17,061 nucleotides of DNA, from the NCBI GenBank assembly GCA_021808035.1, contig JAKBCG010000013.1, positions 1-17,061 of the forward strand, given 5' to 3'. Source of the stretch: Pseudomonadota bacterium. GTDB taxonomy: Bacteria; Pseudomonadota; Gammaproteobacteria; Steroidobacterales; Steroidobacteraceae. This document shows positions 6,556 to 13,848 of the stretch, piece by piece. A program made the position numbers and the translations under genes. The first letter of the stretch is position 1, and each line of letters starts with the position of its first letter. Under the pieces are notes generated by a model. It did not search any database. It was not told the DNA's origin and worked only from the letters and a program-made list of their open reading frames with translations.

Positions 6556-8700
6556 ATGATCTCGAAGTCCACGTTCGGCAAAGTGCTTCTGCTGGCGATC
6601 ATTGTCGGCGCGCTGCTCGTGTCCATGCGCATCGGCTTGCACGGCTCCGGCGCGCTCGGCGAGGTCCGTTCGCATTTGCGCACCCTCGGTGGACTGCAGG
6701 CCGCGCACCCGGTCCTGCTGGCGCTCGGCTTCTTCGCCGCCTACGTGCTTGCCGCGGCGGCGTCGCTGCCGATCGCGACGGCGTTGACGCTGCTCGCCGG
6801 CGCGGTGTTCGGTGTCCTCGAAGGCACCGTGATCGTGTCCTTTGCGTCGAGTCTCGGGGCGCTGCTCGCGTTCCTGGCCGCACGGCATGTGTTTCGAGAC
6901 GCCGCCGCTCGGCGATTCGGAGCGCACTTGCAGGCGATCGATCGGGGGCTCGCGCGGGAAGGTGGGGTGTACCTGTTCGGCCTGCGGATGGTGCCGGTGA
7001 TCCCGTTCTTCGCGGTGAACCTCGCGATGGGCCTGACCACGATGGCCCCCGGCACGTTTTATTGGGTGAGCCAGGTGGGGATGTTCCCCGCAACCCTGCT
7101 CTACGTGAACGCCGGTACCCGGCTCGCGAGTCTCGACGGACTCCACGGGATCGTCTCGCCCGCCGTGGCCGGATCGCTCGCGTTGCTCGGCGTCTTCCCG
7201 TGGGTCGCTCGTCATCTCGCCGGCCGCCTGAAGGCGCGCCGGTCGCAGGGACCGTGGCCGCGCCCGAAGCGGTTCGACCGCAATCTGGTCGTGATCGGTG
7301 CGGGTTCGGCCGGGCTGGTGAGCGCGTACATCGCCGCGGCGGTGCGCGCGAAGGTCACGTTGATCGAAGGGCGGCGCATGGGCGGGGATTGCCTGAACAC
7401 CGGCTGCGTTCCCTCGAAGGCGCTGATTCACGCCGCACGGGTCGTCGCGACCGCGCGGGCGGGAGCGGCGGCCGGGGTCGACTGCGGGGACCCGCGGGTC
7501 GATTTTCGAGCGGTGATGAGCGGCGTGCACGAGGCGATTTCGCAGGTCGCGCCGCACGACTCGGTCGAACGCTACCGCGAACTCGGCGTCGACGTCCGCC
7601 GCGGTCGTGCGACGATCCGGTCGCCGTGGGTCGTCGAGGTCGACGGGCAGATGATCACGACCCGCGCGATCATCGTCGCGACCGGCGCCGAACCGGTCGT
7701 GCCGGATCTGCCGGGTCTCGGGCCCGACGATTACCTCACGTCGGAGTCGCTCTGGTCGCTGCAGTCCCTGCCGCCACGACTCGTCGTGCTGGGCGCGGGT
7801 CCGGTCGGTTGCGAACTCGCCCAGGCGTTCGCCCGCCTCGGGTCTCGCGTCACGCTGCTGCAGCGGGGAACCCACGTGCTCAGCCGCGAGGATCCGGTGG
7901 TCGGGGACTTCGTCCGTGCCCGGCTCGAGGCCGACGGGGTCGACGTGCGCACCGGCAGTCGGCCGGTCCGGATCGAGCGCAGCGCCACGGGCCGGGCGCT
8001 CGTGGTGGCGGGGCCGGGCGGAGAGGTGCGCCTGCCGTACGATCAGTTGTTGATCGCGCTCGGCCGGCGGCCTCGCACGAGCGGATTCGGTCTCGAGGCC
8101 CTCGGGATCACCTCGGCGCCGACGATCGAGACCGATGAGTACCTCGCCACCTTGCATCCGAACATCTACGCCTGCGGCGACGTCGCCGGGCCTCATCAAT
8201 TCACGCACGCGGCGGCTCATCAAGCCTGGTATGCGGCGGTGAATGCGCTGTTCGGCGGCGTGCGACGTTTCCGGGTGGACTATGCGGTGATGCCCGCGGT
8301 GACCTTCGTCGATCCGGAGGTGGCCCGGGTCGGCCACAACGAGGCGAGCGCACGGCAGGCGGGTGTCCCCTACGAGCTCACCGTGTACGATCTGGCGGAC
8401 CTCGACCGGGCGATCGCGGAACGACAGGCGACCGGCTTCGTCCGCGTGCTGACCGTGCCCGGCAAGGACCGGATACTCGGCGTGACCATCGTCGGACGGG
8501 GGGCCGGCGAGTGGCTCGCCGAATTCACGCTCGCGATGCGCGAGGGACTCGGGCTCGGCCGGATCCTGCGGACGATCCACCCATACCCGACCTGGTCGGA
8601 GGCGAACAAGTACGCCGCCGGTGTCTGGCGCAAGGCTCACGCGCCCGAGCGGGTCCTGCGCATGATGCAGCGTTATCACGCATGGCGGCGGCGCGCTTGA
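6556..8700 (+). CDS. TVP38/VTT membrane domain fused to FAD-dependent disulfide-oxidoreductase-like protein
   Basis: The 714-residue fusion begins with a TVP38/TMEM64 (VTT, DedA-like) membrane domain at about 10-220. It contains LTLLAGAVFGVLEG and RMVPVIPFFAVNLAMG (144-159), the conserved re-entrant region. Residues about 243-700 form a class I pyridine nucleotide-disulfide oxidoreductase. It has FAD motif GAGSAG (248-253), redox pair CLNTGC (Cys279/Cys284), NAD(P)H motif GAGPVG (413-418), the second FAD motif CGD (540-542) and a dimerisation domain ending HPYPTWSEANKYAAG. The residue just before PTWSE is Tyr677, where lipoamide dehydrogenase and glutathione reductase have the catalytic His; MerA also has Tyr there. 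The heavy-metal N-terminal domain and C-terminal Cys pair of MerA are missing, so mercury reduction is unlikely. It is probably an inner-membrane thiol or quinone redox enzyme of unknown substrate. ATG 6556 is used; a TTG at 6544 is also in frame. The gene overlaps the next one by 19 bp. Confidence 0.9.
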   Translation: MISKSTFGKVLLLAIIVGALLVSMRIGLHGSGALGEVRSHLRTLGGLQAAHPVLLALGFFAAYVLAAAASLPIATALTLLAGAVFGVLEGTVIVSFASSLGALLAFLAARHVFRDAAARRFGAHLQAIDRGLAREGGVYLFGLRMVPVIPFFAVNLAMGLTTMAPGTFYWVSQVGMFPATLLYVNAGTRLASLDGLHGIVSPAVAGSLALLGVFPWVARHLAGRLKARRSQGPWPRPKRFDRNLVVIGAGSAGLVSAYIAAAVRAKVTLIEGRRMGGDCLNTGCVPSKALIHAARVVATARAGAAAGVDCGDPRVDFRAVMSGVHEAISQVAPHDSVERYRELGVDVRRGRATIRSPWVVEVDGQMITTRAIIVATGAEPVVPDLPGLGPDDYLTSESLWSLQSLPPRLVVLGAGPVGCELAQAFARLGSRVTLLQRGTHVLSREDPVVGDFVRARLEADGVDVRTGSRPVRIERSATGRALVVAGPGGEVRLPYDQLLIALGRRPRTSGFGLEALGITSAPTIETDEYLATLHPNIYACGDVAGPHQFTHAAAHQAWYAAVNALFGGVRRFRVDYAVMPAVTFVDPEVARVGHNEASARQAGVPYELTVYDLADLDRAIAERQATGFVRVLTVPGKDRILGVTIVGRGAGEWLAEFTLAMREGLGLGRILRTIHPYPTWSEANKYAAGVWRKAHAPERVLRMMQRYHAWRRRA

Positions 8701-9944
8701 TCCGGCGCCCGCCGCGGCGCGCGCGCGGCGTCGCGATCGCCGCGGCGATCCTCGCGTGCGCGACGCTCGGCGCTTGCACGCGCACGCGCCCGGTGAACGC
8801 ACCGTCGCCGCCGTTGCCCGCGTCCTGGGCGGGCATCGTCGCGGCCGCCCGCGGCCAGACCGTGACGATCGCGATGTGGCGCGGGGATCCGGCGGTGAAT
8901 GCCTACCTGCAGCGCGTGATCGCGCCGGCGCTGCAACGTTCGCGCGACATCCGATTGCGCTTCGTCCCGGCCCAGGGCGAGCAGATCGTCAGTGCGCTGA
9001 TGACCGAGATCGAGGCGCACCGGCGCCCGAGCGGGTACGACATCGTGTGGATCAACGGCGAAACGTTCTACCAGCTGCGCGAGATCCATGCGCTGTTCGG
9101 ACCGTTCACCGCGCGCCTGCCGAACGCGCGCTTCATCGACTGGCGCAACCCCTATATCTCGCGGGATTTCCAGCAACCGATCGCGGGTTACGAGTGCCCC
9201 TGGGGCAATGCGCAGTTGCTGATGATCACCGACTCGCGGCGGGTGCCGCGGCCGCCGACGGACCCGGCGAGCCTCGCCGCGTGGATCCATCGCCATCCCG
9301 GCCGGTTCACGTTCGACACGAGCTTCACCGGCCTCAGTTTCCTGAAGTCGCTGATGTACGCGTTCGCGGCGAATCCGGCACAATTACAGGGTCCGTTCGA
9401 CGAGGCGCGCTACCTTCGCCTGCGGGATGCGGTGTTCGCATGGATCCGGTCGGTGCGCCCGGACCTGTGGCGGCATGGCGCGACGTTTCCGCGGAGCACC
9501 GCGCAGCTCGACCAGCTGTTTGCCGATGGCGAAGTCGATTTCACGATGAGCTTCACCGACGGCGAGGTCGATCACCGGGTCGCGACGGGCGCTTTCCCGC
9601 CGACGGCGGAGGGGTTCTCTCTGCGTAGCGGAATGATCCAGAACAGTCACTACCTTGGAATCGTCGCCCGCTCGGCCCACGTTGCCGCGGCGATGGTGGT
9701 GATCAACGAGCTGATCTCGCCGTGGGCGCAATGGCGCAAGCTCGACCCCGCGGTCTGGGGTGACGGCACCGTGCTCGACGTCGGACGGCTGCCGCCGCGG
9801 TGGCGGGCACGGTTCGCCGCGGCCGCGCGGCGCACGCACGCGCCGTCGCGAGCCGCGCTGCAGGCGTTCGCGCGACCTGAGCCCTCCGCGTCGCTGATGA
9901 TCGCGTTGTCGAGGGACTTCCGCCGCGATGTGCTCGAGCACTGA
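8682..9944 (+). CDS. ynjB: ABC transporter solute-binding lipoprotein, YnjB family
   Basis: The 420-residue protein has a basic N-terminus and a hydrophobic segment, then the lipobox LGAC with Cys32, so it is membrane-anchored. The mature part opens with ARGQTVTIAMWRGDPAVNAYLQ. It continues through YDIVWINGETFYQLREIHALFGPFT and GYECPWGNAQLLMI, a pattern I recognise from E. coli YnjB (COG4134), a periplasmic binding protein of unknown ligand. TMSFTDGEVDHRVATGAFP and NSHYLGIVARSAHVAAAMVVINELISP are also typical of the family. The ATG at 8682 lies inside the preceding gene (19-bp overlap) without a clear ribosome-binding site, suggesting translational coupling. The next gene overlaps by 17 bp. 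It should deliver its ligand to the two permeases downstream. Family call is good; substrate is unknown. Confidence 0.87.
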   Translation: MAAARLIRRPPRRARGVAIAAAILACATLGACTRTRPVNAPSPPLPASWAGIVAAARGQTVTIAMWRGDPAVNAYLQRVIAPALQRSRDIRLRFVPAQGEQIVSALMTEIEAHRRPSGYDIVWINGETFYQLREIHALFGPFTARLPNARFIDWRNPYISRDFQQPIAGYECPWGNAQLLMITDSRRVPRPPTDPASLAAWIHRHPGRFTFDTSFTGLSFLKSLMYAFAANPAQLQGPFDEARYLRLRDAVFAWIRSVRPDLWRHGATFPRSTAQLDQLFADGEVDFTMSFTDGEVDHRVATGAFPPTAEGFSLRSGMIQNSHYLGIVARSAHVAAAMVVINELISPWAQWRKLDPAVWGDGTVLDVGRLPPRWRARFAAAARRTHAPSRAALQAFARPEPSASLMIALSRDFRRDVLEH

Positions 9945-10836
9945 GGGCCCGCGATGGCTGCGCCGCGGGCGCGGCGGTCGTGCCGGGAGCACCAGCGCCG
10001 TGGTGGTCTGGGCGCTCGTCGGGGGTCCAATGCTCCTCGGCGTCTCGTTCATGGCCGCCTACAGCCTCGGGCTTGCGGGACTGCTCGCCCACGGCCTGAG
10101 TTTCACGGCATGGGCCGCGGTGCTCCGCGATCGCGTGACCTGGATCAGCCTGGGATTCTCCCTCTGGGTCGGCGCCGCGAGTCTCGGCGCGTCGATCGTC
10201 GGCGCGCTGCTCGTGCTCGCTTTGCGCCCGGCCGCAGCGATGGCGGGCGAGGCCGTGGGCGTCACGCCGTGGTTCCTGCCGATCGCGGTGCCGCCGATGG
10301 TCGCGGGTCTGACCGCGGTGCTCTGGCTCGGCAACGCGGGTGAACTCGCGCGCTGGGCCTACGCGCTCGGCTGGATCCGTCGGCCGGCCGAGTTTCCATC
10401 GCCGCTCTACTCGCGCGACGGCCTCGGGATCATCGTCACCCAGACCGCCTTGGTGCTGCCGTTCCTGGTCGTGTTGTTCGGCCGACTGGCGCGGCTGCAC
10501 CGGGTCGGGGAGCTCGTCGAGGCCGCCCGGACGCTCGGCGCGTCACCAGTCGGTGCGTGGCGGCGCGTCGGGACGCCCCTGGTGCTGCGAGCGGCGGCGC
10601 CGACGCTCGGCGTCTACTTTCTCGCGCTCAGCGGCGCGTTCGAGATTCCGCTGCTCGTCGGCGCATCCTACCCGACGATGCTGTCGATCCGGGTCGTGCA
10701 ACTGTTCGGTCAATTCGACCTGTCGACCCGCCCGCAGGCCTACGCGGTCGCGTTGCTCTACACCCTCGTGGTCGCGGCGTGCTCGGCCATCGTGCTGCGG
10801 GCGCGCCCCCGCGCGGCCCGATCGGAGGGCGCCTGA
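9928..10836 (+). CDS. ABC transporter permease 1 (N-terminal half of YnjC-like permease)
   Basis: The 302-residue integral membrane protein has about six hydrophobic segments. Its cytoplasmic EAA loop, EAARTLGASPVGAWRRVGTP (198-217), contacts the ATPase. The segment order TPWFLPIAVPPMVAGLTAVLWL, TQTALVLPFLVVLFGRLARL, then the EAA loop and FLALSGAFEIPLLVG is that of binding-protein-dependent transport permeases. E. coli YnjC is, as I recall, one long protein with two such units; here they are two genes. The ATG at 9928 overlaps the solute-binding protein gene by 17 bp, and its stop overlaps the next start by one base, so stoichiometry is probably set by coupled translation. A later start cannot be excluded, because the first 20 residues are basic and poorly structured. 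Confidence 0.88.
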   Translation: MCSSTEGPRWLRRGRGGRAGSTSAVVVWALVGGPMLLGVSFMAAYSLGLAGLLAHGLSFTAWAAVLRDRVTWISLGFSLWVGAASLGASIVGALLVLALRPAAAMAGEAVGVTPWFLPIAVPPMVAGLTAVLWLGNAGELARWAYALGWIRRPAEFPSPLYSRDGLGIIVTQTALVLPFLVVLFGRLARLHRVGELVEAARTLGASPVGAWRRVGTPLVLRAAAPTLGVYFLALSGAFEIPLLVGASYPTMLSIRVVQLFGQFDLSTRPQAYAVALLYTLVVAACSAIVLRARPRAARSEGA

Positions 10837-11609
10837 TGCGCCGGGCGGCGGGCATCGCCCTCTGGGCGGCATTTCTCGCGCCGGTGGCGTTGCTGCTCGG
10901 CTGGTCGTTCGCCTGGCGGTGGCCTTGGCCCGCGCCGCTGCCGGAGCGTTGGCAGGCATCGGCCTGGACCGGTCTCGCCGCGACCGGAGGGCTGGGCGCG
11001 GCCGCGCTGCGTTCGCTCGGCATCGCGGGCGCGGTTGCGCTCGTCGCGACCAGCCTCGGCTTCGTCACGAGCCGCAGCGCCGTCGAGGCGCGGTCCGGCG
11101 TGGCGCTCCGCTGGCTGTTGCACCTGCCGTTCGCGTTGTCGCCGGTGGTGCTCGGGGTCGGCCTCGAGTACTCGTTCCTGCGCGCGGGACTCGCGGGACA
11201 CATGGTCGGTGTCGCGCTCGCGCAAGGCATTCTCGCGTACGCGTATGCGGTGATCCTGTTCTGCGGGCTGTGGAACGCGCGAACCCGAGCCTATCTGGAC
11301 GGCGCGGCGACGCTCGGCGCCACGCCCCGACAAGCGTGGATCCGCGTGCTCCTGCCGATCGCTCGACCGCTGGTGGTCCTGTGCCTGGTGCAGACCTTTC
11401 TGATCTCGTGGTTCGATTACGCGCTGGTGCTGCTGATCGGCGAAGGACGCGTGGCGACCTTGACCACGAGTCTGTACCAATTCCTGCTCGCCGGCGATCT
11501 GCGCCTGGCCGCCGCGAGCGGGTTGATCCTGTTGCTGCCACCGGTGATCGCGCTGGCCGTGCGGGCGCAACGGCGACCTCCAACATTCGCGGGCGAATGG
11601 GACCTTTGA
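10836..11609 (+). CDS. ABC transporter permease 2 (C-terminal half of YnjC-like permease)
   Basis: The 257-residue membrane protein begins MRRAAGIALWAAFLAPVALL, the first transmembrane helix. Its EAA loop, DGAATLGATPRQAWIRVLLP (155-174), is followed by LVQTFLISWFDYALVLLIGEG and LTTSLYQFLLAGD. These features mark it as the partner permease of the same importer. The start is set by TGATG overlap with the upstream gene and by a strong GGAGGG (10824-10829) six bases before the ATG. The frame is open further upstream (from 10557), but that part overlaps permease 1 entirely. The stop is one base from the ATPase start. Confidence 0.88.
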   Translation: MRRAAGIALWAAFLAPVALLLGWSFAWRWPWPAPLPERWQASAWTGLAATGGLGAAALRSLGIAGAVALVATSLGFVTSRSAVEARSGVALRWLLHLPFALSPVVLGVGLEYSFLRAGLAGHMVGVALAQGILAYAYAVILFCGLWNARTRAYLDGAATLGATPRQAWIRVLLPIARPLVVLCLVQTFLISWFDYALVLLIGEGRVATLTTSLYQFLLAGDLRLAAASGLILLLPPVIALAVRAQRRPPTFAGEWDL

Positions 11610-11610
11610 G

Positions 11611-12369
11611 ATGACGGGCCCTGTGTCACCCCAGGGATTGCGCGTGACCGGCCTCGCGGTGAGGCTCGGCGGTCGGACGATCCTGCGCGACGTCGAATTC
11701 ACGGTCGGCCACCGCTCGACCCTCGCGGTGATCGGAGCGTCCGGCAGCGGCAAGACGAGCCTGTTGCGCGTGCTCGCGGGGCTCGGCGACGCCGCGGCGG
11801 GATGCATCGAAGTCGACCGCCGGCGGGTCGACCGGCTGCCGGCGCATCGCCGTGGCATCGTCTACCTCAACCAGGAGCCGCTGCTCTTCCCGCACCTCGA
11901 CGTGCGCGCGAACCTCGCGTTCGGCCTGCGGCTTCGCTCCCGCGACGCCGCCCGGGTCGCCGCGATGGTCGATCCCCTGATCGAGGCGCTCGGCCTGCAG
12001 GGCCTCGAGCGGCGCGATCCGTTGACGCTCTCCGGCGGCGAGCGCCAGCGGGTCGCATTCGGTCGTGCGCTCGCGGTGGAGCCCGCGGTCCTGCTGCTCG
12101 ACGAGCCGTTCGCGAGCCTCGATCCGGCGACCCGTCTCGCGATGCAGGCGCTGTTCCGGCAGGTCGCCCGAAGCCGGGGGATCACCGCGATCTTCGTCAC
12201 GCACGATCTCAAGGAATGCCTGCGTGTCGGCGACCAGTTCGCGGCGATCCGCGACGGCGGCTGCCGGCTCTATGAGGACCGTCCCGCGTTTTGCGCCGAT
12301 CCCGCCAACGGGGTCGCCGCGGAGGTCGCGTTCTGGAGTGCCGCGGCCGACGCGTCGGGGCCGGACTGA
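11611..12369 (+). CDS. ynjD: ABC transporter ATP-binding protein, YnjD-like
   Basis: The 252-residue ATPase has every expected motif: Walker A GASGSGKT (42-49), Q-loop Gln88 in NQEPLLFPHL, signature LSGGERQRVAFGRA (140-153), Walker B VLLLDEP (160-166) with Glu165, D-loop SLD (169-171) and H-loop His198 in VTHD. It powers import through the two permeases upstream. There is no long C-terminal regulatory domain, only about 50 residues after the H-loop. This argues against PotA/ModC-type subunits, which carry TOBE/OB domains. The YnjD name rests mainly on the YnjB-type partner. It is the last gene of the plus-strand operon; coupled translation is likely given the one-base gap. Confidence 0.9.
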   Translation: MTGPVSPQGLRVTGLAVRLGGRTILRDVEFTVGHRSTLAVIGASGSGKTSLLRVLAGLGDAAAGCIEVDRRRVDRLPAHRRGIVYLNQEPLLFPHLDVRANLAFGLRLRSRDAARVAAMVDPLIEALGLQGLERRDPLTLSGGERQRVAFGRALAVEPAVLLLDEPFASLDPATRLAMQALFRQVARSRGITAIFVTHDLKECLRVGDQFAAIRDGGCRLYEDRPAFCADPANGVAAEVAFWSAAADASGPD

Positions 12370-12400
12370 CCGCGTCCGCGGACGCCGGGACGCCGGGCGC
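12370..12400. other. Convergent gap with palindrome and tandem 8-bp repeat
   Basis: Only 31 bp separate the ATPase stop from the stop of the convergent CDP-alcohol phosphatidyltransferase. The gap holds a perfect 14-bp palindrome, GCGTCCGCGGACGC (12372-12385), and two direct copies of GACGCCGG (12381-12388, 12389-12396), so GCGTCC can pair with either of two GGACGC copies. It may act as a bidirectional transcript end, though there is no T-tract on either strand. Confidence 0.4.
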
Positions 12401-12985
12401 TCACCGGGCGAGCAGTCGGACGGCGTGGCGCAGGCGCTGTGCCATCGTGATCACGATCACCGCGATGAACAGCGCGGTCCACCATGCGAGCCGGCGCTGA
12501 TCCGCGATCATCGCGGTGAGACACAGGAACGCCTCGGTGCGTTCGCCGAGACCGGGCGCGTAATGGAACGATTTCACCGACCGGTTGAGCACCGCGGCCG
12601 CGATCGACAGGAACAGGGACATCGCGATCGCGATCGCGCCCACGAGCAGCAGCAGTTCGAACCGCAGCGCGGGGTGCCGCCACGCGAGCGCCGCGATCAC
12701 CGTGGTCTCGACGACCCGATCGAAGGTGATGTCGAGGATCGCACCGATCGGCGTGCTCGCGGTCAGGCGCGCGAGCGTGCCGTCGACCGCGTCGAGCGTG
12801 CCCGAGACCCACAGCAGGACGATCGCCACACCGGGGTGGCCGCGTGCGACACCGGCCGCGGCGCCGAGCCCGACCAGCAGCGCGGTCGACGAGACCGCGT
12901 TCGCGGAGACCCCCAGTCGTCGCAGCGCGAGCGCGGCATGACGGAACATCGGTTCGACGAAACGGCGCGCCTGGCTGTCGAGCAT
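12401..12985 (-). CDS. ynjF: CDP-alcohol phosphatidyltransferase family membrane protein, YnjF-like
   Basis: The 194-residue, multi-helix inner-membrane protein carries the CDP-alcohol phosphotransferase signature. D65-AV-D68-G-TL-AR (72-73) is followed by G81, D85 and D89, the Mg-binding aspartates. Seven residues lie between AR and G, where eight is usual. Enzymes of this family move a phosphatidyl or phospho-alcohol group from a CDP-linked donor to a hydroxyl acceptor in phospholipid synthesis. The C-terminal half contains KSFHYAPGLGERTEAF (138-153). I recall a similar 'KSFyY.gGL.EgTE' block in E. coli YnjF, which sits downstream of ynjBCD. Here it converges on the YnjB/D-type operon and follows the hydroxylase gene on the same strand. 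GGAGA lies upstream of the ATG at 12985. Family call is firm; YnjF orthology is moderate and the alcohol substrate unknown. Confidence 0.85.
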   Translation of the reverse strand: MLDSQARRFVEPMFRHAALALRRLGVSANAVSSTALLVGLGAAAGVARGHPGVAIVLLWVSGTLDAVDGTLARLTASTPIGAILDITFDRVVETTVIAALAWRHPALRFELLLLVGAIAIAMSLFLSIAAAVLNRSVKSFHYAPGLGERTEAFLCLTAMIADQRRLAWWTALFIAVIVITMAQRLRHAVRLLAR

Positions 12986-13040
12986 CTGACGGCGGTCTCC
13001 GTGGGATCGAGGTCTGCGGGGTTGCCGGGGCCGTCCGGGT

Positions 13041-13820
13041 TCAGCGCAGGGGTTGGATCAGCAGCGCCGGCAAGCGTTGCTCGGCCGGCGAACGGAACTC
13101 GCGCAGTCCGAGCCGGATCCGCGCGGGCGGCTGTGAAGCGCGCGCGAGGTACGTGCCGAACAGGCGGTCCCAGACGGAGAACTGGAAGCCGAAATTGCGG
13201 TCGTGCTCGGTACGTTCCACCGAATGGTGGATCTTGTGCATGTCCGGGGTGACGAACAGTGCGCGCAACGCGTCGTCCACCGCGACGGGGAACGCGAGGT
13301 TCGCATGGGTGAACAGCGCGAACGCGCTCAATGCGGTTTCGAACGCGATCACGGCGGGCAGAGAGACGCCGAGCAGCAGCACGACGCCGATCTTGAACGC
13401 CATCGAGAGCAGGATCTCGAGCGGGTGGAACCGCACCGCTGAACTCACGTCGAGCGCGAGATCGGTATGGTGCAGCCGGTGGAGCCGCCACAACACCGGA
13501 ACTCGGTGCGACACCAGGTGCTGCGCATAGACGGCGAGATCCAGGACCACGAAGCCGCACGCCGCGCCGAGCGCCGGTGAAGCGCCCAGGAATTGCAAAA
13601 GGCCCGTGTGATGCATCGCGCTCCAGCGCGCCGCATCGACCGCGACCCAGGGCATCAGCAGGCGGACCGCGACGACGTTGGCCGCGCCGAGCACGAAGTT
13701 CACCGGCCAGCGACGGCGGCGATCGGGGGCCGCCGGGTTCCGCGGCCAGCGCCACTCGGCGATCGCGAGGATCGCGACGAGCCCCGTGAAGGTGCCGGCC
13801 CTGAGAAGCGCTTCGTTCAT
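13041..13820 (-). CDS. Sterol desaturase / fatty acid hydroxylase superfamily membrane di-iron enzyme
   Basis: The 259-residue integral membrane protein has the three histidine boxes of the superfamily (PF04116 type): HLVSH (101-105), HRLHH (114-118) and HKIHH (195-199). Extra conserved histidines lie at RFHP (132), THANL (172) and TEHDRNFG (206). These coordinate a non-haem di-iron centre that hydroxylates or desaturates lipid C-H bonds using O2. The ending NFGFQFSVWDRLFGTY is typical of bacterial members. Bacterial relatives act on hopanoids, fatty acids, carotenoids or alkylglycerols, and the sequence does not tell which. The 55-bp distance to the CDP-alcohol phosphatidyltransferase gene downstream suggests joint work on membrane lipids. 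The upstream gene ends 28 bp before its start. Confidence 0.9.
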   Translation of the reverse strand: MNEALLRAGTFTGLVAILAIAEWRWPRNPAAPDRRRRWPVNFVLGAANVVAVRLLMPWVAVDAARWSAMHHTGLLQFLGASPALGAACGFVVLDLAVYAQHLVSHRVPVLWRLHRLHHTDLALDVSSAVRFHPLEILLSMAFKIGVVLLLGVSLPAVIAFETALSAFALFTHANLAFPVAVDDALRALFVTPDMHKIHHSVERTEHDRNFGFQFSVWDRLFGTYLARASQPPARIRLGLREFRSPAEQRLPALLIQPLR

Positions 13821-13848
13821 CGACGGCTCGCGCCGATCGGGGTCGGGC

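Noticed and set aside
6556..8700. Mercuric reductase (merA)
   Set aside because: Although a Tyr replaces the catalytic His as in MerA, there is no heavy-metal-binding domain, no C-terminal Cys-Cys and no mer gene nearby.
6343..8802. 819-residue open frame on the minus strand opposite the fusion gene
   Set aside because: It is rich in Arg, Gly, Asp and His with no domain or signal, and lies antisense to a gene with complete FAD/NAD motifs. Long antisense frames are expected at this GC content.
11611..12369. PotA, ModC or CysA assignment for the ATPase
   Set aside because: There is no C-terminal TOBE/OB regulatory domain, and the partner binding protein is YnjB-type.
12065..13252. 395-residue plus-strand frame spanning the ATPase end, the CDP-alcohol phosphatidyltransferase and the hydroxylase end
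   Set aside because: It crosses three well-supported genes in another frame or strand and is Arg/Gln/Asp-rich without domains.
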